64,000 nt of DNA from Leuconostoc kimchii IMSNU 11154 (GTDB taxonomy: Bacteria; Bacillota; Bacilli; Lactobacillales; Lactobacillaceae): positions 124,001 to 188,000 of the forward strand of contig NC_014136.1 of assembly GCF_000092505.1 (NCBI RefSeq). The letters are read 5' to 3'. Under the pieces are notes generated by a model that was given only the letters and a program-made list of their open reading frames with translations, had not been told where the DNA came from and did not search any database. Of the stretch, positions 20,881-30,388 are shown in pieces. Every line of letters starts with the position of its first letter. Position 1 is the stretch's first letter. The position numbers and the translations under genes are program-made.

Positions 20881-22086
20881 TCATATTTGATAAAGATTGC
20901 GTCTACTATAGACTAAAGTAGATATAATCACTAACAAACTTGATGAAATTATGAATACTGCGCGCACCCCAAACTGCTGTGCAAGCATACCGAAAACAAC
21001 AGAAGATAATGAGAAAGTACCTGTATATAGAACAGTTAGACTGCTGTATACACTTGGTAAAATATACTTATTAGTGTGTGACTGTATCATTGAAGTCTGT
21101 GGCACATCCTTCAATTCACCAAAAGCACCCACTAAGATAGATAACCCTAATAACCAAAATGGGTTTGAATTGATGGCCACCAAAAAGGTTACAATTCCCG
21201 TCAATAACGCACCGAAAAAGATACTCCGCGCCATATTTTTTTGTATTTGTTGACTCAGTTGATAACAAACAAAGCCACCTATGACACCACCTAACATGTA
21301 AGTGGCATTAATATACCCCCACCAATATTTTGGAATTTTCAGTGTTTTTTCAACAAAAGCTAAAATAATTGATGAAATCCATACACTATTGGCAACAGTG
21401 TCTAGAATAGAGATTATCGCAGTGAATTTCAAAATAGGTACATGATAAATAGCTTTCCAACCGCTAAGTAAGTCATACCATACATTACTTTTGTTACTTT
21501 GATGACGCATAGATGTTGCATCTAGTTGACACAATAATAAAATCGAACCAATAGCCAGAACGGTACTAATTAACAGAATTGTTTTCGTTGAGAACCATAC
21601 TAGCAGAATACTGCCACCAGCCCAACCACCAATGCCAAGTAATTGAAACGAGATATTCAAAATGCTATTAGCTTTAATCAACTCGCTCCCCGCAGCGTAA
21701 CGAGGCAAAATTGCTTGACTTACCGGTTGTGCAAAACCATCCATAAAAGCAATAATACTGATAATCAAGTACAAACCAAAAATATTTTTGACGATCCACC
21801 CACTTTGAATATAAAAAATTAATGCAACTAAAACAACAGCTTTAATGGCTTGTGTGATTAATAAAATACGATTCAGTCTCACCTTACTAGTGACAAGCGG
21901 GGAAACAAAACTGGCGCCAACCATTGCACCCGTGATGATTGTTGGCACCAAAGACGATGCAACAATCGAGTGCGTCAAAGTATATACTGAGCTAATAACT
22001 GCAATAATATACATTGTATCACCAATATTGGCTATTGATTGACCATATAATAAGAAAAAGAAGTTTTTATTTTTGAGCATAAACAC
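20881..22086 (-). CDS. MFS transporter (drug-efflux type)
   Basis: About 400 aa and 10-12 hydrophobic segments. N-terminal FFLLYGQSIANIGDTMYIIAV matches the DHA3-like macrolide-efflux branch of the major facilitator superfamily. Start is GTG at 22086 or ATG at 22080; the GAAGG site fits either. It stands alone between a HAD phosphatase and the RpiR regulator. The substrate is not readable. Confidence 0.8.
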   Translation of the reverse strand: MFMLKNKNFFFLLYGQSIANIGDTMYIIAVISSVYTLTHSIVASSLVPTIITGAMVGASFVSPLVTSKVRLNRILLITQAIKAVVLVALIFYIQSGWIVKNIFGLYLIISIIAFMDGFAQPVSQAILPRYAAGSELIKANSILNISFQLLGIGGWAGGSILLVWFSTKTILLISTVLAIGSILLLCQLDATSMRHQSNKSNVWYDLLSGWKAIYHVPILKFTAIISILDTVANSVWISSIILAFVEKTLKIPKYWWGYINATYMLGGVIGGFVCYQLSQQIQKNMARSIFFGALLTGIVTFLVAINSNPFWLLGLSILVGAFGELKDVPQTSMIQSHTNKYILPSVYSSLTVLYTGTFSLSSVVFGMLAQQFGVRAVFIISSSLLVIISTLVYSRRNLYQI

Positions 22087-22320
22087 GATACCTTCTAAAA
22101 TGATTTGTAATTTAATTTTAGTTAGCTATTATGATTACACGCCAGGTTCCTGTCCTTTAAAAAATTATAGTTTAAATGTGTAAATGCTCAAAAACACTTT
22201 TTAAATTTTAACATAGCATTAATAAAAAAGCAATTTCACAATATTTTTTCTCTATCAATGCTTCAAACTCAAACAATTCTCCTTTGAATACAACATCTTT
22301 CTTTGACACTAATAGTTGTT

Positions 22321-23139
22321 CTAACTATGATCTGTGTTTTTTAGCAAATTATCAATAAATACACCAACACCTGCATTGTCATTAGTATCAGTAATTGTCT
22401 CAGCATATTCTTTGACATCATCCATCGCATTAGACATAGCAACAGCATGACCAACTAACTTAAACATAGGTATATCATTATGTCCATCACCAAAAGCATA
22501 CGTGTTTTCAACAGCCACATTTTCTTGCGCTAAAATATACTTAACGCCATTCGCTTTTACAGCATCGACATGCGTCACTTCTAGATAGTTTTTACCCGAG
22601 CGTTGCACAGCTACTGTACGATCTGGATTATCATCGAAATATCGCATCAATTGTTGCATTATTTCTTCATCAAAAACAATCATCATGATTTTAAAAACTT
22701 CTACCGGACTTTCTAATAGGGTTTTAAAATCAACTATTTTAGGTTGTTGACCAGTAATTTTTGTTTCCAAATCAATCCCCTGATCAATTTGACGCGCATA
22801 CCAATTATCAGCATCATAAAAACTCGTTGATACGTTTGGAAATTTAGAACAAATGGCTTCTATCATTGATCGAGCTACGTCAGTTTGAATCGGTCTTTTT
22901 GCAATAATCTGACGATTTTTACCAGTGCCAGTATAAATAATGCCACCATTAAAGCCAACTTGTGGCCCCTTTAATGCAAGCGCATCAATTGCAAAATCCA
23001 TTTCCAATGGTGCTCTTGCAGAAACCAAAGAAAATGGTATCTCTATGCCTTTAATCGCATTTATATTGCCCTCTGGAACAGAACCATCAGATCCTAGCAA
23101 AGTGCTATCCATATCTGAAAAAAAGTGTTCAACTCTCAT
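22321..23139 (-). CDS. Cof-type HAD-superfamily phosphatase
   Basis: 272 aa from the ATG at 23139, which sits 8 bp after a perfect AGGAGGG. HAD motif I is SDMDSTLLG (nucleophile first Asp of DMD), motif III the Lys in EVTHVDAVKANGVKYIL, motif IV GDGHNDIPMF. The large inserted cap makes it type IIB (Cof). Such enzymes dephosphorylate sugar phosphates or flavin/PLP-type cofactors; the substrate is unknown. It is a single gene with a 218-bp gap on its downstream neighbour side. Confidence 0.88.
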   Translation of the reverse strand: MRVEHFFSDMDSTLLGSDGSVPEGNINAIKGIEIPFSLVSARAPLEMDFAIDALALKGPQVGFNGGIIYTGTGKNRQIIAKRPIQTDVARSMIEAICSKFPNVSTSFYDADNWYARQIDQGIDLETKITGQQPKIVDFKTLLESPVEVFKIMMIVFDEEIMQQLMRYFDDNPDRTVAVQRSGKNYLEVTHVDAVKANGVKYILAQENVAVENTYAFGDGHNDIPMFKLVGHAVAMSNAMDDVKEYAETITDTNDNAGVGVFIDNLLKNTDHS

Positions 23140-23289
23140 ATTGTATACCCTCCTGATCATTTTAAAGCAATTATACTACATTATTCTTAATAATAAAGCT
23201 GATATTATTTGACAATGACATCTAATTTTAGTTATCAGGTAGATTAAGATTGCCATCCTATCATTTGTAACGTTAGTGTATTGTGCATC

Positions 23290-23336
23290 AAAAAAGCTAA
23301 ACATCAAATCACAATATCCGATTAATTGTTTAGCTT
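23290..23336 (-). terminator. Terminator of the TetR/ABC operon
   Basis: AAGCTAAACA/TGTTTAGCTT arms (23294-23336) and a minus-strand T run just downstream of the ATPase stop. Confidence 0.75.
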
Positions 23337-23357
23337 CTAATTAATATACGCACGTCG

Positions 23358-24029
23358 TTACACCGTGCTGATTTTCCCATCAATTATTTCATAGACTTGA
23401 TCTGCGTATGATCGCATTCTCAAATCATGCGTCACAATAACAACAGCTTTGTCATCACGAGTCGCTATACTTTTAAATAGCTTTGCTACTTCGTCTACAC
23501 GTTGGCTATCTAAGGCTGATGTCGGTTCATCGGCTAAGATATAATCAGGATTAGTATATAATGCTCGTGCGATAGCCACTCTTTGCGTTTGACCGCCTGA
23601 AAGTTGGTCAGGGTACTTTGCTTGTAAATTTGAAATACCTAGCCGTTCTAAATACTGTGAAAATATTTCTGGTGGTAAATTGTTTTCTGGCTTAATGCGT
23701 TTGACTAAGTCGAATTGCTTTTTTACAGTGAGATATGGAACCAAGCTGTAAGCTTGTAATATAAATCCAATATGTTCTAACCTAAAATCATCCGCTTGCT
23801 TTTTGGAAAATGTGTTCAAATTACGATTATTTAAAAGTACTTGACCACTGGTCGCCGCTTGTAACCCACCTAAAATGGTAAGTAGTGTACTTTTACCAGA
23901 TCCAGAAGGACCAACAATCAGAGTCAATTCTTTTGAATTTGCAGTGAAATTAATATGATCCAAAGCAATCACTTGACTGTCCCCTGTACCAAATGACTTT
24001 GTTACGTCAACTAGTTTAAGATTACCCAT
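23358..24029 (-). CDS. ABC transporter ATP-binding protein (MacB/LolD type)
   Basis: 223 aa. Walker A is VGPSGSGKSTLL, the signature LSGGQTQRVAIARAL, and Walker B YILADEPTSALD. The sequence is of the MacB/LolD/FtsE class that pairs with FtsX-like permeases. It follows the permease by 5 bp and is the last gene of the TetR-permease-ATPase operon. Export of a toxic lipid-like or peptide compound is a reasonable guess, not shown. Confidence 0.93.
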   Translation of the reverse strand: MGNLKLVDVTKSFGTGDSQVIALDHINFTANSKELTLIVGPSGSGKSTLLTILGGLQAATSGQVLLNNRNLNTFSKKQADDFRLEHIGFILQAYSLVPYLTVKKQFDLVKRIKPENNLPPEIFSQYLERLGISNLQAKYPDQLSGGQTQRVAIARALYTNPDYILADEPTSALDSQRVDEVAKLFKSIATRDDKAVVIVTHDLRMRSYADQVYEIIDGKISTV

Positions 24030-24034
24030 TAAAG

Positions 24035-25090
24035 TTACCCTCCCATCACTGATATTGGATCAATTTTTGTAATCATTCTGACAGGAACAATGGCACCAAT
24101 CACACCTGTCAAAACCAACCCTATTGATGATAATATAATCAGTTTGACATCAAAGAACATTGGAACTGCTTCTGGTATAAACCACGCAGTTATCGCACAT
24201 AATATACCACTAATTAGTACAGAAACACACATAATAATCAAGGTTTCACTGACCGTGTTTATCACAAGATAACGTCCTGGAACCCCCTGAGCTCGTAAAA
24301 CAGCAAAGTTAGGTATTTTTTGAATTGTTAGAATATACAGGAATATCGTCACAATAACGGCTGAAATGACTAACAAAAACCCTATCATAAATATAAATGT
24401 GCTATTTTGAGCTGTATATCCAGGCATTTTATTGAACAATTGTGCTCTATTGTAACGCTTAAGATCGTTTGAAACTATCTTCTTTGAATCGCTAGTTATA
24501 ATACCGCTAGCATAGAATTGATTGCTCACACCTTTAATATCTCGCCAGTTATTTAAATTACCATATATCACAGGTGACATATTATACATGGCATTCTTAA
24601 CATAGCCGACAATTTTAACATCATGTGTGAGCATGCCAAGTTTCATGTGATCCCCAATTTTCAAACCTTTCTGAGTCAGTTTTGACGATATGAGCACATC
24701 ATGCCTATCTTTTGGTAAATGCCCTTGTGTTAATTGAACACGGTGATATATCAGATCATTTTTTTGGATACCAACAAACATAGATGAAACGCGTACCCGA
24801 TGTGCTTTTACGATCATTGGTACGATTCCAATTGCTGTCTGATCGCCAGTTAGCTGAATTTTATTCATATCATCATTTGTCAACAAAGATTGACTTAAAT
24901 TACCATTAGCATCTTTACTCATCGCAACTTGAGTCAGCTGCCAATTATTCACAGCAGCCGTATTTTCATGAGCAAGTCCCATAGCTAACGCACTTAAAAT
25001 AAAAATTAGATAACTGATTAGAGTCATGACAGCAATGATTAAACCATATCTAATCTTTTCTTTACGCATTTCATTTAATGCTAAATACAT
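24035..25090 (-). CDS. FtsX-family ABC transporter permease
   Basis: 351 aa. One N-terminal membrane segment, a ~200-residue extracytoplasmic domain, then three C-terminal segments: the MacB-like layout (PNFAVLRAQGVPGRYLVINT is the coupling region). It starts 3 bp after the TetR stop, so it is translationally coupled with the regulator. The partner ATPase follows. Confidence 0.88.
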   Translation of the reverse strand: MYLALNEMRKEKIRYGLIIAVMTLISYLIFILSALAMGLAHENTAAVNNWQLTQVAMSKDANGNLSQSLLTNDDMNKIQLTGDQTAIGIVPMIVKAHRVRVSSMFVGIQKNDLIYHRVQLTQGHLPKDRHDVLISSKLTQKGLKIGDHMKLGMLTHDVKIVGYVKNAMYNMSPVIYGNLNNWRDIKGVSNQFYASGIITSDSKKIVSNDLKRYNRAQLFNKMPGYTAQNSTFIFMIGFLLVISAVIVTIFLYILTIQKIPNFAVLRAQGVPGRYLVINTVSETLIIMCVSVLISGILCAITAWFIPEAVPMFFDVKLIILSSIGLVLTGVIGAIVPVRMITKIDPISVMGG

Positions 25091-25093
25091 TGC

Positions 25094-25621
25094 CTATACT
25101 TCCCTTCGCCAAGTGTCCAAAGTATGAAGTGTTGAAATGATACATGTTTGCTTATCAGGATCCAAAAAGAATTCTCTAATGAGTTGATGTACGGATTGTA
25201 CTAAAAGCCATTGTGATATATCTTGATTCGTCGAATGGCTATCAGGTAAACTAAAATCGCGTGATGTTAATTTGCCTCTCTTTTTTTGTAACAAAGACTC
25301 ATTAACAACATAATAATGCTTCAAAAAATCAAAATGTTGACTTGTTTTAGCGTTTAAAATAAAGTCTTCTGTTGTTGACAAAATATCTTGTCTGTCAATA
25401 TTTTTATGAATGTCTAAGATGACATCATTTAAGACCCATCGATAGGCATCCTCAAGGTCATCAAAGTAAGTATAAAAAGACCCTCTTGAAATTTGAGCTG
25501 CAGTGACAATATTTGAGACTTTACTTTCTGCTAACACATGATCTGAAAACTCACGATACATCGCATCATATAGCTTGTGTTGTTTTTCTGAACTTAAATT
25601 TAGAAATGTTTTTGTCGGCAT
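25094..25621 (-). CDS. TetR-family transcriptional regulator
   Basis: 175 aa. The N-terminal helix-turn-helix region SNIVTAAQISRGSFYTYFDDLEDAYRWV is of the TetR type (the SRGSFYTYF recognition helix is diagnostic). The C-terminal ligand domain is short. It heads the operon with the ABC permease and ATPase and is preceded by a promoter with two tandem palindromes, so autoregulation and control of the exporter are likely. Confidence 0.9.
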   Translation of the reverse strand: MPTKTFLNLSSEKQHKLYDAMYREFSDHVLAESKVSNIVTAAQISRGSFYTYFDDLEDAYRWVLNDVILDIHKNIDRQDILSTTEDFILNAKTSQHFDFLKHYYVVNESLLQKKRGKLTSRDFSLPDSHSTNQDISQWLLVQSVHQLIREFFLDPDKQTCIISTLHTLDTWRREV

Positions 25622-25645
25622 GATATCAAGTCACTCTCCTATAAG

Positions 25646-25678
25646 TGACATTGTGTCACATTTATGACATCGTGTCAA
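25646..25678 (-). promoter_or_regulatory. TetR-operon promoter with two tandem operators
   Basis: Minus-strand TTGACA (25673-25678) and CACAAT (25650-25655) are 17 bp apart. Two 13-bp near-identical palindromes, TGACATTGTGTCA (25646-25658) and TGACATCGTGTCA (25665-25677), centre to centre 19 bp, cover the -10 and the -35. This is typical of a repressor binding as two dimers. Confidence 0.8.
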
Positions 25679-25692
25679 CTATTTGTAATTAT

Positions 25693-25743
25693 AAAAACCT
25701 GTCACGCCTTTAGTCTATAAATACTAAAGAAATGACAGGTTTT
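25693..25743 (-). terminator. Terminator downstream of metQ-like gene
   Basis: AAAACCTGTCA/TGACAGGTTTT outer arms with an inner CTTTAGT/ACTAAAG stem, followed by TTTTT on the minus strand. It may act in both directions. Confidence 0.75.
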
Positions 25744-25905
25744 ATGCACTTGAAGCTACTGCCTTATCATTAAACAGTTCAAATTACTGTATATCTGTTA
25801 TTTACTCATCAATAATTATGTCCTTTGAGTTTACAACTCAACACTTTATATCATGACACCCCATTTATTCATAAGAAAGTCATCCCCTTCATGCCCTAAT
25901 AATGA

Positions 25906-26769
25906 TTATTCGGATAAGTAAGTTATTGGTTTTTTAACATCAATTTTTGTCCCAGAAAATTGCTGGCTAATGTATTTTTGGGCAGATTTCGTATGATACA
26001 AGGTAACCAATTTTTTGAAATTTTTATTATTTTTGTTTTTCTGTGCTGTCGCTAAAATATTGATATTGTCTTTTGTTGATTGATCAATTTTTTCATATAA
26101 CAAGGCATCTCTTAGAACGTTAAGTTTACCCTCTAATGCGATCGTGTTACCAATTAATGCTGCCGCAACCGTATTGTCCTTAATGACACGTGGTCCTGTA
26201 GTGTCATCAATTTCTTTGAACTTTAGATGGTGTGGATTATCCTGAATATCGTTAACCCCCGATAAATTTCCAAAACCTGGCTTGAGCGTAACCAACTGAG
26301 CTTTAGCTAATAATTTTAACCCACGTGCTGTATTTGCCGCATTATTAGCAATGGCAATAGTCGCACCATCAGGTATATCGCTAATTTTTTTGTATTTATC
26401 AGAGTAAATACCCATTGGTTCTAGATACGTTGTACCAAGCATTGCGAGCTTTGTTTTGGCGTTACTTTTATTGTAGGCCACATAGTAAGCGTACGATTGA
26501 AAGGCATTCACATCTATCTTTCCTTCGGCAGTCGCAGTATTTAGAGCAACACCATCCGTAAAGTTTTTAACCTTAATTATAATGTTTGCTTTTTTAGTTT
26601 CTGGTAGTTTAGCAATATGCTGCCAAATTTGCGCATCCGAACCAATAGCACCGATCGTTATCTGCTTTTCATTCTCTGCTTGGACAGAGTGATTACGTTG
26701 AATAACGATCGCGCTACCAGCAACGGCAACTACGACAACCGCCGCAATAATAATATTTCTTTTGACCAT
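25906..26769 (-). CDS. MetQ/NlpA-family methionine-binding protein, without a lipobox cysteine
   Basis: 287 aa. The mature part matches the NlpA/MetQ substrate-binding family: NVNAFQSYAYY-like (DVNAFQSYAYYVAYN), LEPMGIYSDKYKKISDIPDGATIAIANNAANTARGL and the closing GNTIAL region. A hydrophobic N-terminus (about residues 5-22) is present, but no cysteine follows it and none occurs in the protein, so it cannot be a classic lipoprotein; it may stay tethered by an uncleaved anchor or be secreted. No metN or metI lies next to it. It is the second gene after the T-box leader, 49 bp after the SDR gene. Methionine binding is inferred from family and from the T-box. Confidence 0.85.
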   Translation of the reverse strand: MVKRNIIIAAVVVVAVAGSAIVIQRNHSVQAENEKQITIGAIGSDAQIWQHIAKLPETKKANIIIKVKNFTDGVALNTATAEGKIDVNAFQSYAYYVAYNKSNAKTKLAMLGTTYLEPMGIYSDKYKKISDIPDGATIAIANNAANTARGLKLLAKAQLVTLKPGFGNLSGVNDIQDNPHHLKFKEIDDTTGPRVIKDNTVAAALIGNTIALEGKLNVLRDALLYEKIDQSTKDNINILATAQKNKNNKNFKKLVTLYHTKSAQKYISQQFSGTKIDVKKPITYLSE

Positions 26770-26818
26770 GTTAATCCTCTTTTATCTTTCAACTACCTAT
26801 CACATTACCATATACTTA

Positions 26819-27595
26819 TTAATGAAAACGCATCCCACCATCAATCAAAATTGATTGGCCTGTAATGTATTTGGCGCTTTCGGATACCAAAAATGTAACA
26901 ACATCGGCGACATCTTCTGGTGATGCCGGGCGCCCTAAAGCAATTTCGTTCACGACATTTTGTCGTTGAACTGCGGGTGTTATACCCTTAATTTGGGCTG
27001 TCCGTTCATCAATATAATCACGCAACGGTGTTAGTACAATTCCTGGATCATAGGCATTAACCGTGATGCCATCACTAGCTAATTCTTTTGCTGCAGATTG
27101 ACCTAACCCACGAATCGCAAATTTTGAGGCTGAATATGCACTTTGCAACGCGGAACCCTCAACACCGGCTAAAGAAGCGGCATTAATTATCCGACCGCCA
27201 TCGCCTTGCTTTTTAAATTGTGTGGCAGCAGCCTGTATGCCCCAAAACGTACCTTTAATATTGACATCAAATAGTCGCTCAATTTTATCCGGATCACTAG
27301 CCACTATTGTATCAATAAATGCAATACCAGCATTATTTATAAAGACATCTAAGCGGCCAAAATCGTTTACAACACGATCAACCAAATCAAACACAGATTG
27401 ACGAGAGGCAACATCTAAAACATAGTATTTTGCAAAACCGTTTCTGACTTTATTGATGCCATCTGATACTGCCTTAGCAGTGACTTCATCAATATCAGCA
27501 ATAGCCACATGGTAATTTTCCTTCACTAATCGTTCCGCAATTGCGCGCCCAATTCCTCTGCCACTGCCAGTTATGATAGCCACTTTATTTGACAT
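26819..27595 (-). CDS. SDR oxidoreductase, acetoin/diacetyl reductase-like
   Basis: 258 aa, short-chain dehydrogenase. GSGRGIGRA binds the cofactor, NNAG is present, and the catalytic Ser-Tyr-Lys is in AASLAG...YSASKFA (Tyr and Lys four apart). The C-terminal YITGQSILIDGGMRFH resembles meso-2,3-butanediol dehydrogenase / acetoin reductase (BudC/ButA). It would reduce diacetyl or acetoin with NADH, a redox sink from pyruvate/citrate metabolism. GAGGTGG precedes the ATG. Unexpectedly, it is the first gene after a T-box leader, ahead of the MetQ-like gene. Confidence 0.85.
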   Translation of the reverse strand: MSNKVAIITGSGRGIGRAIAERLVKENYHVAIADIDEVTAKAVSDGINKVRNGFAKYYVLDVASRQSVFDLVDRVVNDFGRLDVFINNAGIAFIDTIVASDPDKIERLFDVNIKGTFWGIQAAATQFKKQGDGGRIINAASLAGVEGSALQSAYSASKFAIRGLGQSAAKELASDGITVNAYDPGIVLTPLRDYIDERTAQIKGITPAVQRQNVVNEIALGRPASPEDVADVVTFLVSESAKYITGQSILIDGGMRFH

Positions 27596-27622
27596 TTTTC
27601 CACCTCATTTTTTAAATACAAT

Positions 27623-27910
27623 AAAAAACCGCAACTCTGAAAAAATCAAAGTTGCGGGACGACTTATATCGTGTTACCACCCGTTTTTCGCATCATATTA
27701 CTAAAAGATACGCTCACTAAGTACCAAAAAACACGATGATACTCTGACACGATAACGGGTGTCGCCGAAAGATATTTACATACCAAGCTACTCATATCAA
27801 TTTAAACTCCAAGACCATATTCCAAATTAGCATCATACTGACTTTCACCATACACCAGTTCTCTATAAAATCAACATAATATGTACTCATCTTATCAACG
27901 TTTTATAATA
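27623..27910 (-). ncRNA. T-box riboswitch leader (probable methionine specifier)
   Basis: Read on the minus strand, the ~290-nt leader has a Stem I with AGAGAAC, the conserved AGUA of the specifier loop and the facing GAA, then UAU/AUG and GGUCUUGGAG. The 14-nt T-box is CGGGUGGUAACACG (27679-27692). The competing terminator has 12-bp arms (27629-27640, 27646-27657) and a T run. By the spacing of the well-known glyQS leader (GAA, one base, then the codon), the specifier reads AUG (Met); one-base shift gives UAU (Tyr). The downstream MetQ-like gene favours Met. Uncharged tRNA would stop termination and switch on the SDR and metQ-like genes. Confidence 0.88.
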
Positions 27911-27915
27911 ATTAG

Positions 27916-27944
27916 ATTATATAATAGTGAGATTTAAATGTCAA
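27916..27944 (-). promoter_or_regulatory. Consensus promoter of the T-box transcript
   Basis: TTGACA (27939-27944) and TATAAT (27916-27921) are both perfect and 17 bp apart. The -35 lies inside the last codons of the photolyase gene. Confidence 0.95.
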
Positions 27945-29370
27945 CACTATTCATTGTTTTGCTCTTTTCATATGCAGCTATAGCGTTAATTCGTGCTGTT
28001 TTATGATTCACAATTGGCTTGGGATAGTCATGACCGATACTAATATGATAACGCTTTTGATCTATTGATGATAGTTTATTTGGTTCATGGATTTTTGCAC
28101 CTGGTATACGTTTTAATTCAGGTATATATTTTTTTATGAATAAACCTTGTGGATCAAATTTCTTTGATTGCAGTGTAGGATTGAATATTCTAAAGTAAGG
28201 CACACTATCCGTACCAGTTGATGCTGCCCATTGCCACCCACCAATGTTGCTAGCGGGATCATAATCTACTAGTTTCTGTTTAAAATAATTTTCTCCCCAT
28301 TGCCAATTAATAAGTAAATCTTTTGTTAGAAACGATGCAACAATCATACGTAAACGGTTATGCATCCAACCGGTCTCGTTAAGCTGTCTCATCGCTGCAT
28401 CAACGATAGGAAACCCAGTATGCCCTGTTTGCCAATCATCAAATCCAATCTTATCATCACGCCATCTAATTTGTCGAAATTCTGGTCGGATAGCAGATTC
28501 ATTTTGCTGCGGGTGCGTGGCGTAAATCATATTATAATAGTCACGCCAACATAATTCTTTAATGAATGTTGAACGACCATCACTATCAGGCGCTTGTTTA
28601 ATACCCTCATAAACTACTCTAATTGAAATCTCGCCCGTTCGCAGGTAACGTGACAGATGACTAGTTGCATCTAACGAGGGCACATCACGATTCTGGTCAT
28701 ACTGTGTTAACTTATTTTCAATGAAGTCAGACAATATCTTTCTGGCCTTATCTTCACCAATCTGATCAACATAAGCATAGCTATGTTTCTCATCAATTAA
28801 AGCGTCTAACATACTATCTTGTTCCAATGTAGATACTGTCAAGTGTTCCTGACTAATATTTGTTAGGTCAATTGTTATAGGATTTGATTTAACTAATGTC
28901 ATCCATCGCTTAAAATAGGGTGTGAACACCTGATAATAATGACCATCAGCCTTTTTGATATCGTGGGCAGCGTGTAGATTATAATCCATAGTGGCGTGTA
29001 CACTAATGTTCAATTTTTCTTGACAATATTTTGTAATAACCTGATCACGTTCGCCACCATAACCATGTTCATCACGATTAAAGTATAAATCACGCCAATG
29101 AGGTAGTTGCTTTTTGATATGATTAAACATATCTTTTAACTCACCATAAAACACATAAAGATTAATGTTTTGTTTCTTCAAGCTTTTTTTTAATTGTTGT
29201 ACACTAGCAAAGAAACTACTTTGATTAACAGTTGGTTGTTTTTCAAGTTGTTGGGTATCAATATGAAAAACAAATAATATTTTATCGCTATTTTCAACCG
29301 CATGCGCTAAAGCAATATTATCAGACACACGTAAATCTCTACGAAACCACATCACACTTGTTTTACTCAA
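27934..29370 (-). CDS. phrB: Deoxyribodipyrimidine photolyase
   Basis: 478 aa from a TTG start at 29370, preceded by GGGGGAAA at proper spacing; the ATG 33 bp upstream lacks a site. It repairs UV-made pyrimidine dimers using blue light. The N-terminal alpha/beta domain starts VMWFRRDLRVSDN; the FAD domain has the motifs ELCWRDYYNMI, GFPIVDAAMRQLNETGWMHNRLRM and DYDPASNIGGWQWAASTGTD, all typical of class I CPD photolyases. It stands alone, convergent with nothing, and its 3' end contains the -35 of the next transcript. Confidence 0.95.
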   Translation of the reverse strand: MSKTSVMWFRRDLRVSDNIALAHAVENSDKILFVFHIDTQQLEKQPTVNQSSFFASVQQLKKSLKKQNINLYVFYGELKDMFNHIKKQLPHWRDLYFNRDEHGYGGERDQVITKYCQEKLNISVHATMDYNLHAAHDIKKADGHYYQVFTPYFKRWMTLVKSNPITIDLTNISQEHLTVSTLEQDSMLDALIDEKHSYAYVDQIGEDKARKILSDFIENKLTQYDQNRDVPSLDATSHLSRYLRTGEISIRVVYEGIKQAPDSDGRSTFIKELCWRDYYNMIYATHPQQNESAIRPEFRQIRWRDDKIGFDDWQTGHTGFPIVDAAMRQLNETGWMHNRLRMIVASFLTKDLLINWQWGENYFKQKLVDYDPASNIGGWQWAASTGTDSVPYFRIFNPTLQSKKFDPQGLFIKKYIPELKRIPGAKIHEPNKLSSIDQKRYHISIGHDYPKPIVNHKTARINAIAAYEKSKTMNSVDI

Positions 29371-29521
29371 TTTATTTCCCCCAAAAAAACATGTCATCAG
29401 CAAAAATTATCTACCAATTGTAACATTGATTATTTTACCAGAGTATCACCCAACATTAGTACGATGCCGTTATTTATTTTTACCATTGTGGTGTAACTGA
29501 TTTTTAATAATGAACAACATA

Positions 29522-30388
29522 TTACAAACCGCCAGTTACTTTAATTGACTCACCTGTAACGTAACTTGCTTCATCAGAGGCCAGAAAAACATAAGCCCCA
29601 GCTAATTCTGCTGGCTGTCCAGCACGTTTCAGTGGCGTCGACTGACCAAACGTAGGAATATTTTCGGGTAGTTGTCCACCCACAATTTGTAGCGGTGTCC
29701 AAATTGGTCCTGGTGCCACACTATTTACACGAATACCACGATTAGCAAACTGCTTCGCCAAACTTATTGTCATATTTTTGAGTGCTGCTTTCGTACCAGC
29801 ATAGTCAATTAAAAAAGCAGCGGGTTGATCAGCTTGAATCGAATTAGTCGTTATAATACTACTACCAGGTTGTAAATGTGGAAGCACGGCTTTTATTAGC
29901 CAAATTGCACTAAACACATTTGTTGTATACGTATCAATCAGTTGCGTTGTCGATAGTTCAGCAATATCTACCACAGCTTGTTGCTTACCAGCGACCAAAA
30001 CTAAAATATTAATATCACCTAAAAAGGCCACTGCCTCATTAACCAATGCTTGGTTAAATTTTTCAGATTTTAAATCGCCAGGCACAAGTTTAATGCGTTG
30101 TCCCAGTGATTCAACAATGCCTTTCACTTCTTGCGCATCTGATTCTTCTTCAGGAAGATAATTCAATACAATATCCGCCCCCTCATGGGCATAGGCAATT
30201 GCAACAGCACGACCGATTCCTGAATCACCACCCGTAATAAGGGCTTTTTTATATTTCAGACGCTCATGTCCAACGTAACCTGCTGCCCCATCATCCGGTG
30301 TTGGCGACATACGACTTTGGAGGCCTGGCTCCGGCTGTGACTGTTTTGGAAAATACTCAATTTGATGTTGTTCATTTATATTTGTCAT
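29522..30388 (-). CDS. SDR oxidoreductase, YhdF/YghA-like general stress type
   Basis: 288 aa. The ~45-residue N-terminal extension with [17 protein letters not shown] is typical of the YhdF/YghA group. Cofactor motif [11 protein letters not shown], then the catalytic Tyr-Lys in [11 protein letters not shown], and C-terminal [13 protein letters not shown]. The substrate is unknown; relatives are stress-induced. An AGGAGA site precedes the ATG. Confidence 0.88.
   Translation of the reverse strand: MTNINEQHQIEYFPKQSQPEPGLQSRMSPTPDDGAAGYVGHERLKYKKALITGGDSGIGRAVAIAYAHEGADIVLNYLPEEESDAQEVKGIVESLGQRIKLVPGDLKSEKFNQALVNEAVAFLGDINILVLVAGKQQAVVDIAELSTTQLIDTYTTNVFSAIWLIKAVLPHLQPGSSIITTNSIQADQPAAFLIDYAGTKAALKNMTISLAKQFANRGIRVNSVAPGPIWTPLQIVGGQLPENIPTFGQSTPLKRAGQPAELAGAYVFLASDEASYVTGESIKVTGGL

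Noticed and set aside
27623..27910. T-box specifier UAU (Tyr)
   Set aside because: It cannot be excluded, but the GAA-N-codon spacing and the downstream MetQ-like gene fit AUG better. It is kept as an alternative in the annotation.
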